Below, piece by piece: positions 15,035 to 22,216 of a DNA stretch of 64,000 nucleotides; the first letter of the stretch is position 1; each line of letters begins with the position of its first letter. The position numbers were made by a program, and so were the translations under genes. The notes under the pieces were generated by a model. That model had not been told where the DNA came from. It saw nothing but the letters and a program-made list of their open reading frames with translations, and ran no database searches. The stretch spans positions 124,001 to 188,000 of the forward strand of contig NZ_PVTL01000001.1 of assembly GCF_003003265.1 (NCBI RefSeq), given 5' to 3'. The stretch is from Glaciihabitans tibetensis. GTDB taxonomy: Bacteria; Actinomycetota; Actinomycetes; Actinomycetales; Microbacteriaceae.

Positions 15035-16360
15035 GTGAACAAACCACTTTTGTCCATTCTCGCCTGTGGCACGCTCGTGGCGCCGGCGCTCTTGATTGCG
15101 ACGCCCGCCGTCGCCGGGGGAGGGGGTGGCCACGGCGGCAACCATGGCGAACCCCCTACATCGGTCAGCGCGGGCGAACCGGTGACCCTGGCCGACGGAT
15201 TACTGGGCCCACTCAGCTTTGGTGTTGGTGACGACGGCACCGCCTATGTCAGCCAGAATTTCGCTGGCTTGCTGACACAGGTGAACGCCGACGGCACCAC
15301 GGTCGAACTCGCCGCTGGGATCCCAGGAGCGAGTCCTGAGCTTCCTGGAGAAGAGATCGGCTCGGTATCCACCGCCGAGGGCATCGTCTACTACTCGCAG
15401 TCCGCACCCGACCTCAGCGCCTCCGTGCTGAACTCGATCGACGCCGAGGGCACTATCACCGAACTCGCCGATGTGCGCGGGTACGAGGACGAAACGAATC
15501 CTGACCAGGTCAACACGTACGGATTCGTCGATCTGCCTGCGGAATGTAACGCCCAGATCCCCGTTGACCCGATGGGATTGGGACCATCCGGAGTGCCGTA
15601 CACGGGCAAGGTGGATAGCCACCCGTACGCGACTCTCGTTGCTGAAGACGGGCTGTATGTCGCGGACGCAGGTGCGAACGCGATCCTGTGGGTTGACGAC
15701 GCGGGTGCCATCAGCACGGTCGCTGTCCTGCCGCCAGAACCCGCGGTGACGGTGACGGCCGAGATTGCCGCAGCGGGTGGGTTGCCGGCCTGTGTTGCCG
15801 GTTACGACTACATCTTCGAACCGGTGCCCACCGACGTCGAATACGGACCCGATGGCTACCTGTACGTCACGACCCTTCCCGGAGGGCCGGAAGACCCGAG
15901 CCTCGGCGGTCGTGGTTCGGTGTACCGGGTCGACCCGGCGACAGGAGAGTCTGAACTTGTCGCCACTGGCTTTGCCGGCGCAACCGGGCTCGCCGTTGCA
16001 GACAACGGCACGGTCTTCGTCGCCGAGCTGTTCGGGGGCGATGGCACCGGCCAGATCTCCTACCTGGCGCCCGGCTCGGACGCGCCAGCGCTGCTCCTGA
16101 CCGTGGCATCGCCTGCCGCTGTCGAGGTGCGGGATGACACGCTGTGGGCCACCACGAGCACGTTTGTTCCGGACGACCTGGGAGCGCCGCAGCCGATCGG
16201 TGCGCTTACGGAAATTCCGCTGACCTGGAGTTCGACCGGCGGTAACGCTGACGGCCACCACGGCGACGACTGGGGCGACGGGCACCACGGCCACGACAAC
16301 GGGCACCACGGTGACAAAGCCTGGGGCCACGACGACGTGTGGTGGGAGCGGGACAGCTGA
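15035..16360 (+). CDS. Secreted ScyD/ScyE-like beta-propeller with His/Asp-rich tail
   Basis: 441 residues from a GTG preceded by TGAGGAG. A signal peptide ends near ATPAVA, followed by a Gly/His segment. The body repeats NHL/propeller blades (DGTAYVSQNF, DGLYVADAGANAILWV, DGYLYVTTLPGG, NGTVFVAELFGG), which identifies the ScyD/ScyE family. Family members are named from scytonemin clusters, but most bacterial homologues have no known substrate. The last 40 residues are a His/Asp/Gly tail with many HHG units, a candidate extracellular metal-binding segment. The stop codon lies in the first unit of a 15-bp repeat that stays open in later copies. Confidence 0.85.
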   Translation: MNKPLLSILACGTLVAPALLIATPAVAGGGGGHGGNHGEPPTSVSAGEPVTLADGLLGPLSFGVGDDGTAYVSQNFAGLLTQVNADGTTVELAAGIPGASPELPGEEIGSVSTAEGIVYYSQSAPDLSASVLNSIDAEGTITELADVRGYEDETNPDQVNTYGFVDLPAECNAQIPVDPMGLGPSGVPYTGKVDSHPYATLVAEDGLYVADAGANAILWVDDAGAISTVAVLPPEPAVTVTAEIAAAGGLPACVAGYDYIFEPVPTDVEYGPDGYLYVTTLPGGPEDPSLGGRGSVYRVDPATGESELVATGFAGATGLAVADNGTVFVAELFGGDGTGQISYLAPGSDAPALLLTVASPAAVEVRDDTLWATTSTFVPDDLGAPQPIGALTEIPLTWSSTGGNADGHHGDDWGDGHHGHDNGHHGDKAWGHDDVWWERDS

Positions 16361-16403
16361 ACGCGGTACAGCCGAACGCGGTACAGCCGAACGCGGTACA
16401 GCC
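16359..16403. repeat. Three tandem 15-bp repeats at the propeller stop codon
   Basis: GAACGCGGTACAGCC occurs three times (16359-16373, 16374-16388, 16389-16403). In the preceding partial unit the frame reads AGC TGA (stop), while later units read AGC CGA and stay open to a TGA about 50 bases on. This suggests that a single C-to-T change truncated an older repeat tail. Confidence 0.9.
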
Positions 16404-16416
16404 GAACTGAGTGACA

Positions 16417-16446
16417 AAGGAGCCGGGCCCACGGGCCCGGCTCCTT
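16417..16446. terminator. Strong hairpin terminator
   Basis: AAGGAGCCGGGCCC pairs perfectly with GGGCCCGGCTCCTT across a 2-base centre, giving a 12-14 bp stem. It lies 56 bases after the propeller stop, and the arms supply A and T runs for both strands. It probably ends propeller transcription and could also serve the opposite-strand small gene. Confidence 0.85.
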
Positions 16447-16480
16447 CCACGGTGCGGCGCGTACTACGCGTCGCTCGCTA

Positions 16481-16556
16481 CCTAGCGCGTCGGCTTTGCC
16501 TTCGTGTCTAGGAGACGGCTTTGCCTTCGTACCTAGCGCGTCGGCTTTGCCTTCTT
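16481..16556. repeat. About 25-bp repeat, three copies, derived from the 3' end of the small basic gene
   Basis: CTAGCGCGTCGGCTTTGCCTT recurs at about 16483 and 16533, with a diverged copy between. On the minus strand each copy encodes KAKPTR-stop or a variant, so the C-terminal codons plus stop of the small gene have been duplicated downstream of it. Confidence 0.85.
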
Positions 16557-16631
16557 CTCGGCGCGCTTCTCTTTCAGCGACTTGGCGGCAACGGTCTTGG
16601 CGCCGTTCTTTTTGGGTGACTTGTCTGCCAT
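16533..16631 (-). CDS. Small basic protein (32 aa)
   Basis: MADKSPKKNG at the start and EKRAEKKAKPTR at the end give a 32-residue peptide with about 11 lysines. The ribosome site GGGAGGGAG is strong and correctly spaced before the ATG at 16631. Similar tiny Lys-rich proteins beginning MADKSP are, to my knowledge, widespread and unannotated in actinobacteria; nucleic-acid binding is a guess from charge. It is too short for usual gene-finding cut-offs, but the ribosome site and codon pattern support it. Confidence 0.75.
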   Translation of the reverse strand: MADKSPKKNGAKTVAAKSLKEKRAEKKAKPTR

Positions 16632-16703
16632 CGGGCACTCCCTCCCTCGGAAGCACGGAGGCTTCGGTGAAGTCGACAATACGCGCTCAACCCCGCGCCC
16701 ACA

Positions 16704-18320
16704 TCACGGCACCGGCTTCGCGCTCTCTCGCTTGCGCACCTGCAGCGTCGAGGGGATGCCCGCCGTGAAGGCGAGCGACCCGACGGCGAAGAGAGTCAGC
16801 ACAAACAAAGACGCGCGCAGCGAGGACACCTGAGACTCGCTGTAAAGCTGGGTCAGGGCCTCACCGTCTTCGTCGGACAAACCGAACTCCTCCGCGATGT
16901 CCGGAACAGACGACGCGGCCACGATGTCGACACCCTCTGCCGTCCCCTCCTGCACGGCTGTCTTTGCGGCGGGGGACACGTCGCTACCGTTCACCGCAGC
17001 GGGGAAGGATGTCGTCAACGCAGCGATCAGCACGGAACCGATCAGGGCGGTGCCCAACGAGGAGCCCAGGTTCTGAGCGACGCCCTGCAGACCTCCGACC
17101 TCGCTGGTCTGGCGTTCGGCGACGCTCGACATCGTCACGTTTCCGATCTGGGATGCCAGGAGCCCGAGTGCCGCACCCGCTGCGAACATGCCGACACCGA
17201 AGAAAACGCTTCGAAGGTCAAGCGAAACCGACGAGAGCAGGACCACCAGGCCGACCACCAGCAGCCCAAGTCCGACGCGCACTATCCGTCGCGGCGACCA
17301 CCGGCTGCCGAGTTGCGACCCGGCGAACGAGAACAGGATCAGCGCCACCGAGAGCGGGAATATCTTGAGTCCCGTCTCGAGCGCGTTGTAGCCGAGCGTC
17401 ATCTGCAGGTACACGGGGATCATGAAGAAGAGTCCCGCGGTGACCGTGTATTGCGCCCAGAGCACGGTGAGGCCACTTCGCAACTGCGTGATTCTGAGCA
17501 TCGTGACATCCACCAACGGCGCCCGACCCGTGCTGACGAGTCGACGCTGGCGGGACACAAAGGCGAGCATGAGCGCGGCCCCCGCCAGGATGCAGTACGC
17601 GGTGAGGGAGATTCCCAGCGGTTCTATCGGCACCCCGCCGATCTCGGGTGAGTTCAGCGGCCGGATCCACCCCCAGGTTTTGCTCTGCAGCAGGCCGAGC
17701 ACGATCAGGATGAGCGAGAGCGCGGAGAGCACAACGCTGGGAAAGTCAATGCGGAGGCGCTGCGGTGTGCTGGTGTCGGGGATGAGCCGCACCATCAGAA
17801 GGAGGCCGAGCATGATGATGACCTCGCCGACGAACACGTAGCGCCAGCTCAGGTAGGTGGTGAAAAAGCCACCGATCAGCGGGCCCGCAGCAACGGCAAC
17901 GCCCGAGCTGCCGCCAATGATGGCGAAGGCGACGACGCGGTCCTGACCCGTGTAGTTTCCGGCGATGAGCGATGCGATTGCAGGGATCACCAGTACCGCC
18001 CCGATGCCCTCAATCACAGACCACCCGAGAAAGAGCACGGCGATATTGGGGCTGAGTGCCGTGAGCAGCGAACCGACGGCGTAGATGGCCGCGCCGATCG
18101 CCAATGCCCTTCGGCGGCCCCACACATCTCCGAGTTTCGCGCCGAGGAGCATCCCGGCGGCCATCGTGAGTGTGTAGAAGGTGATGGCCGCCTGCAACGC
18201 CGACACCGTAGTGTCCAGGTCCACCACCACCTGCGAGATCGACACATTCATGACGGTGCTGTCGAGGACCATCACAAACTGGGCGCACCCGAGGATGATC
18301 ACCGCTCTCCATTTTTTCAT
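16704..18320 (-). CDS. MFS transporter, DHA2-type (14 TM) drug exporter
   Basis: 538 residues from the ATG at 18320 (MKKWRAVIILGCAQFVMVLD), where the family normally begins; the longer frame runs antisense into the next gene. The first helix FVMVLDSTVMNVSISQ is the DHA2 signature, with GAKLGDVWGRRRA and GPLIGGFF following. About 14 membrane segments are present, plus an extracellular loop of about 60 residues before the last helix (EFGLSDEDGEAL). Proton-driven multidrug export is the expected role. It is the second DHA2 exporter here and is not closely related to the one at 4873. Confidence 0.92.
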   Translation of the reverse strand: MKKWRAVIILGCAQFVMVLDSTVMNVSISQVVVDLDTTVSALQAAITFYTLTMAAGMLLGAKLGDVWGRRRALAIGAAIYAVGSLLTALSPNIAVLFLGWSVIEGIGAVLVIPAIASLIAGNYTGQDRVVAFAIIGGSSGVAVAAGPLIGGFFTTYLSWRYVFVGEVIIMLGLLLMVRLIPDTSTPQRLRIDFPSVVLSALSLILIVLGLLQSKTWGWIRPLNSPEIGGVPIEPLGISLTAYCILAGAALMLAFVSRQRRLVSTGRAPLVDVTMLRITQLRSGLTVLWAQYTVTAGLFFMIPVYLQMTLGYNALETGLKIFPLSVALILFSFAGSQLGSRWSPRRIVRVGLGLLVVGLVVLLSSVSLDLRSVFFGVGMFAAGAALGLLASQIGNVTMSSVAERQTSEVGGLQGVAQNLGSSLGTALIGSVLIAALTTSFPAAVNGSDVSPAAKTAVQEGTAEGVDIVAASSVPDIAEEFGLSDEDGEALTQLYSESQVSSLRASLFVLTLFAVGSLAFTAGIPSTLQVRKRESAKPVP

Positions 18321-18379
18321 CAGTGCACCCGTTCCCTGTTCGTGGAAGAAACCCCCAGAAGAAGCCCTCGGAAAACCCC

Positions 18380-19225
18380 TCAGGAAAAGCTCGATACGAC
18401 GGCCGCGATGTCCTGCCGCCCATGTCCGGCCGCGCTCGCCGCACCAAAGGCCCCGCGCAGCACCGGCAGCAGCGGGGCGACCTCGGGGTCCACGCTCTGA
18501 ATCATGAGCGCGATGTCTTTCAGGGCACCGTCGACGGCGAACGCCGGTGTGAAGTCGCCCGCGATCATCATCGCGCCCTTGCCGCGTACATAGGCGCTGT
18601 CCAGGGCGCTTCCCTCGAGGGTGTCCAGCAACAGTCGGGGCTCCACCCCGAGTTCCCGGCACATTGCCACCGATTGGCCGAGCGCTGCCGTCACGGAGGC
18701 GATAAAGGCATTGCAGGCAAGCTTCAGCGCGCTCGCCTGGCCGATCTCGGTCCCTGCGATGACCGTGCTGCTGCCGAGAGCGGCCAGCACGGGCTGAAGA
18801 CGCTCGATGAGAGGCGGTGCGCCCGAAACCAGCATGACCAGCTCACCGGCCTCGGCGGGAGCCCGGCTCCCCACCACCGGCGCGTCTACCAGTGCGACTC
18901 CGTACTGGTCGGCTTGGTCCACCAGCCACCGCATGCCATTCGGACCGACGGTGCTGCACTGCATCCAGATCGCACCCTCTTTCATCGTCCCGAGAAACCG
19001 GGCGGCGAGGTCGAGGGTCGCGCGTGCGTCGAAAGCCATGGTGAGCACCACGTCGGCGTCGGCCACCGCCGACCAGATCGTGGGCTCTACGGTGATCCCA
19101 TCAGCCTCGAGCGTGCGTGCGCGATCGAGGGTGCGGTTCCATGCCGTGACGTCAAACCCGGCCCGCACGAGCGTTCGGGCCATCGCAGAACCCATCGTGC
19201 CCGTGCCCACAACTGAAATCCGCAT
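18380..19225 (-). CDS. NAD(P)-dependent oxidoreductase, 3-hydroxyisobutyrate dehydrogenase family
   Basis: 281 residues with ribosome site AAGGAGCGG. The dinucleotide-binding motif is VGTGTMGSAMA at the N terminus, followed by the family block LVDAPVVGSRAPAEAGEL. The catalytic Lys lies in ASALKLACNAF. It belongs to the beta-hydroxyacid dehydrogenases, a class that also includes imine reductases; the substrate is not determined. The adjacent MFS exporter may be co-transcribed across a 59-base gap. Confidence 0.9.
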   Translation of the reverse strand: MRISVVGTGTMGSAMARTLVRAGFDVTAWNRTLDRARTLEADGITVEPTIWSAVADADVVLTMAFDARATLDLAARFLGTMKEGAIWMQCSTVGPNGMRWLVDQADQYGVALVDAPVVGSRAPAEAGELVMLVSGAPPLIERLQPVLAALGSSTVIAGTEIGQASALKLACNAFIASVTAALGQSVAMCRELGVEPRLLLDTLEGSALDSAYVRGKGAMMIAGDFTPAFAVDGALKDIALMIQSVDPEVAPLLPVLRGAFGAASAAGHGRQDIAAVVSSFS

Positions 19226-19304
19226 CGCCCGCTCCTTGCCGCCGGCCCCTCAACGACGATAAGCACGTTGGCACCGTCGGCGAAAGGTCTAACGCGGGCG
19301 CGGG

Positions 19305-19484
19305 TTAATGCCCCAGGGGAACGTCGCCACCCGATTTGACTGCGGATTTGCGGATGAAGAATGCCGCCGCAATCGCGAACAACGAGATCACCGCTCCCCA
19401 GAAGAACGCGAATCGCGCTAACGCGGTTCTCGCGTTGCGGCTGCACCTGCTAGGTCCACAGAGAACCAGCGTGACGACGCCCAC
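19305..19484 (-). CDS. Possible small two-helix membrane protein (59 aa)
   Basis: From a GTG at 19484 the frame reads VGVVTLVLCG, a basic loop, then FFWGAVISLFAIAAAFFIR and a soluble tail ending in PLGH. Two hydrophobic helices around a basic loop make a credible membrane hairpin. The frame stays open upstream without an ATG or GTG until it meets the neighbouring gene, so the start is uncertain and the gene could be a remnant. A GGATGG about 10 bases before the GTG is a possible ribosome site. Confidence 0.35.
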   Translation of the reverse strand: MGVVTLVLCGPSRCSRNARTALARFAFFWGAVISLFAIAAAFFIRKSAVKSGGDVPLGH

Positions 19485-19558
19485 GAGAATCGGCGACCAT
19501 CCGGTCGGCGAGGTCAGCTCGACCGCACGAGAACCGGATGCCCGTCTATCGTTGACGA

Positions 19559-20305
19559 ATGCTGACAGCTGGAGTGGACCTCGCCGCCGAGAACAAGGGC
19601 ACTGCGCTCGCGGTTATCGAATGGACAACTGCGCGCGCAACTCTGCTCGAGCTCCACCTCGGGGTCGACGACGAACAGATCGTCGCCGCGGCATCCATCG
19701 TCGACAAGATTGGAATCGACTGCGCATTCGGCTGGCCAGACGAGTTCGTGCAGTTCGTCGCGGCACACGCCGCCGGCGAACGCGAACCGACTGGTCCCGA
19801 GGGCGGCATGGCGTGGCGGCGCACCCTCGCCTACCGGGAGACCGACCGCGACGTGCGAGAGAAGATCGGACGGTGGCCGCTGAGCGTTTCCACGGACCGG
19901 CTGGGGCTGACGGCGATGCGCTGTGCCGGCTTGCTCGCACGGCTCGAGGACAGCGGCATTGACGTGGACCGGGCGGGGTACGGCGCGGTGGTCGAAATTT
20001 ACCCGGGGGCGTCCCTCCGTCTCTGGGGGTTCGACACGACCGGATACCGTACCGACCCGCTCGCCCGGGAGCGACTCCTCCTCGACATCGAGGCGACAGC
20101 CCCGTGGCTTGACCTCGCGTCCCATTCGGAACTGATGGTCGCGTCGGGCGATGCGTTCGACGCCGTCATCGCGTCGCTGGCGTCGCGGAACGCGGCTGTG
20201 GGCGGCTACCTTCCCCCGCCCCCGCACTTGCTCGACCGGGCCCGGCGGGAGGGCTGGGTCGCGCTCCCGAAGGGAGCTGTCGCCGAGCTGTTCAACCCGA
20301 GTTGA
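19559..20305 (+). CDS. DUF429 domain protein
   Basis: 248 residues. AGVDLAAENKGTALAVIEW at the start, FGWPDEF, RRTLAYRETDRDVRE, EIYPGASLRLWGF and DAFDAVIASLASR are the conserved blocks of DUF429, an RNase-H-fold-like family predicted to be a nuclease; no activity is established. TATCGT at 19547-19552 sits six bases before the ATG, so the transcript is probably leaderless. A modest terminator follows the gene. Confidence 0.85.
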   Translation: MLTAGVDLAAENKGTALAVIEWTTARATLLELHLGVDDEQIVAAASIVDKIGIDCAFGWPDEFVQFVAAHAAGEREPTGPEGGMAWRRTLAYRETDRDVREKIGRWPLSVSTDRLGLTAMRCAGLLARLEDSGIDVDRAGYGAVVEIYPGASLRLWGFDTTGYRTDPLARERLLLDIEATAPWLDLASHSELMVASGDAFDAVIASLASRNAAVGGYLPPPPHLLDRARREGWVALPKGAVAELFNPS

Positions 20306-20425
20306 GAACTCCTAGCGCTGCGGTCGCTGTGCGGCGTTCCTCTCGACGCGGAGCGTGGGTCCGACAGGATTACCACCAGCGAACTCGAACCGTGCTCCGC
20401 CTCCCGTCACCATCGCGGCTAAGCG

Positions 20426-20447
20426 CACCGCGCGCTGGCGGTGTTTT
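20426..20447 (+). terminator. Rho-independent terminator after the DUF429 gene
   Basis: CACCGC and GCGGTG pair around a six-base loop (20426-20443) and are followed by TTTTGTT. The hairpin lies about 120 bases past the stop codon. Confidence 0.6.
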
Positions 20448-20571
20448 GTTCCGGATGCCGTGAAGTAATTACCAGGCAAGGCCTGTCGTGCAGCCCGGCC
20501 CGACGAGTACTGTCGTGGCCATCAGCACTTCAGGCGCACGAGCATCAAAGATAGAAGCGGGTCGAGGAACA

Positions 20572-21189
20572 ATGAACCCACGACATGTCGACACAACGGC
20601 CGAGATAGACGCGCGGGTGCTGGAGGTCCAGCGCCGCTGGCGCATGCTCGCCGGGGCCGCCGCGATTGTGGCAGGCGCGATCGGGCTGCTCTGGCCGCAG
20701 AGCGCGCTGCGGGTGGTGGCTCTGCTGTTCGGGGTCTACCTCATTGTTGTGGGCATCTCCCGCATCACCGGGTCTGTCTCCGGGGCTACCTCACGCACCT
20801 CGCGTGCCGTGCAGGTGATTCTGGGCGGGCTCGTCGTTGTCGCCGGCGTGCTCTGCCTCAACAACCCGTTTGGTTCGGTGACCGCCCTTGCCTGGCTCAT
20901 CGGGCTGGGCTGGGTTATCGACGGCGTGGCCTCAATCGCATCTGTGTTCCGCCGCCCAGACGGTCCCGGCGACGTTGCGCGCGGCGACGCCGCAACGCGA
21001 GGCCGCAGTACCGGACTCGTTGTGATCGGGGGAGTGGTGTCGGTGATCGCAGGTATCGTCCTGGTCGCCGTGCCCTATGACGCGGTGCGGTCGTTGCTGA
21101 TTGTGGGCTCAGTCCTTCTGCTCGTGATCGGGGCCGTGACCCTGCTCGTTGCGTTCATTCGTCCGGCCTCGTCGCCGTCCGCCGCGTGA
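20572..21189 (+). CDS. HdeD/DUF308 family membrane protein
   Basis: 205 residues from the ATG at 20572, chosen because GAGGAAC precedes it. After a soluble N terminus there are six membrane helices in three pairs (AGAAAIVAGAIGLLW, VVALLFGVYLIVVGISRI, ALAWLIGLGWVIDGVASI and others), the HdeD arrangement. The enterobacterial namesake supports acid resistance, but most actinobacterial members are uncharacterised. Confidence 0.88.
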   Translation: MNPRHVDTTAEIDARVLEVQRRWRMLAGAAAIVAGAIGLLWPQSALRVVALLFGVYLIVVGISRITGSVSGATSRTSRAVQVILGGLVVVAGVLCLNNPFGSVTALAWLIGLGWVIDGVASIASVFRRPDGPGDVARGDAATRGRSTGLVVIGGVVSVIAGIVLVAVPYDAVRSLLIVGSVLLLVIGAVTLLVAFIRPASSPSAA

Positions 21190-21250
21190 GCTCAACCCTG
21201 GACCACGACCCCTTGACCCCGACTGGGAGGGCGGCGGTAGGGTCGGCTGC

Positions 21251-21571
21251 ATGGCGAACGAACTCGAGAACGTTACAGAAACGGTGAAGTCCATGGGAGT
21301 GAAGGCCGCGTATGGCGCGCCCATTACCCTCGACGGCGTCGAAGTCGTGCCGGTTGCCCTGGTGAGCTTCGGATTCGGCGGTGGCAGCGACGAAAAAGAC
21401 AACGGCGGGGGTGGTGGCGGCGGCGTGAGCGTGCCCATCGGCGCCTACATCAGCGGACCGAACGGTCCCACCTTTCGCCCGAACATCGTGTCCCTGCTCT
21501 GGGTGCTGGTTCCGTTGACTTTTGCTTCGGGCCATGCCCTGAGCCGCATCATCCGCGCCCTCAAAAAATAG
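21251..21571 (+). CDS. GerW/YtfJ-like protein with a C-terminal membrane helix
   Basis: 106 residues. The block AYGAPITLDGVEVVPVALVSFGFGGG followed by a Gly run GGGGGGG and GAYISGPNG matches the spore-protein GerW (YtfJ) family pattern. A single hydrophobic helix near the C terminus is followed by a basic tail. TTGACC (21213-21218) and TAGGGT (21238-21243) make a promoter with the -10 seven bases before the ATG, hence leaderless. The host is not a spore former, so the role must differ from that in Bacillus. Confidence 0.8.
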   Translation: MANELENVTETVKSMGVKAAYGAPITLDGVEVVPVALVSFGFGGGSDEKDNGGGGGGGVSVPIGAYISGPNGPTFRPNIVSLLWVLVPLTFASGHALSRIIRALKK

Positions 21572-21601
21572 CTACGCTGACGTCGGGCTGACGCTGGCGG
21601 G

Positions 21602-21667
21602 TTCCTCATGCGGGTCCCTCATGCGGGTCCCTCATGCGGTGTCCTCGTGCGGGTTCCTCGTGCGGTG
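21602..21667. repeat. Five 12-14-bp tandem repeats upstream of the DUF3054 gene
   Basis: Units such as TTCCTCATGCGGG and TCCCTCATGCGGG repeat five times and end 12 bases before the -10 box of the next gene. Copy-number change here would shift the -35 region. Confidence 0.85.
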
Positions 21668-21691
21668 TGGAAGTGCGTCTAGGCTCGGGGG

Positions 21692-22078
21692 ATGTCGACG
21701 TCCCGCTCGCCCCGGCGCCGTGCGGTCATCGCCGTCGCCCTAGACGCGTTCCTTGTGCTCACCTTCGCCGTGATCGGGCGCTCCAGCCACAGCGAGGCCC
21801 TCGACCCATCGGGTCTGTTCGGCACCGCGTGGCCGTTTCTCGTGGGACTGCTGCTGGGGTGGCTGGTCACGCGGGGGTGGCGGGCGCCGATGTCGCTCGT
21901 GCGCACCGGGCTCGGCGTCTGGGGCCTCACCGTCGGCGGCGGGTTGCTGCTGCGTGCCGTGAGCGGCCAGGGCACCGCTCCCGGATTCGTGATCGTGACG
22001 ACCGTGGTTCTCGCGCTCTTCCTCCTGGGCTGGCGCGCCGTTGCGCGGTGGCTGCCCGTGCACCCCAAGCGAGGGTAG
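21692..22078 (+). CDS. DUF3054 membrane protein
   Basis: 128 residues with four membrane helices. Conserved pieces are ALDAFLVLTFAVIGRSSH, GTAWPFLVGLLLGWL, RTGLGVWGLTVGGGLLLR and TAPGFVIVTTVVLALFLLGWR, characteristic of the actinobacterial DUF3054 family. TAGGCT at 21680-21685 lies six bases before the ATG, so it is leaderless. Function unknown. Confidence 0.88.
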   Translation: MSTSRSPRRRAVIAVALDAFLVLTFAVIGRSSHSEALDPSGLFGTAWPFLVGLLLGWLVTRGWRAPMSLVRTGLGVWGLTVGGGLLLRAVSGQGTAPGFVIVTTVVLALFLLGWRAVARWLPVHPKRG

Positions 22079-22216
22079 AAACGCGGGTCTAGAGTGTATG
22101 ACGGTGTCGTCGCCGTCCGGGGATCATGGACCGCGACCGACACCGCGGTCAACGAAGTCCGTGCTCCAGGACCCGGGCCTTGACTGGGTTATCGCTCACA
22201 ACCCAGAAAGCCGGCT

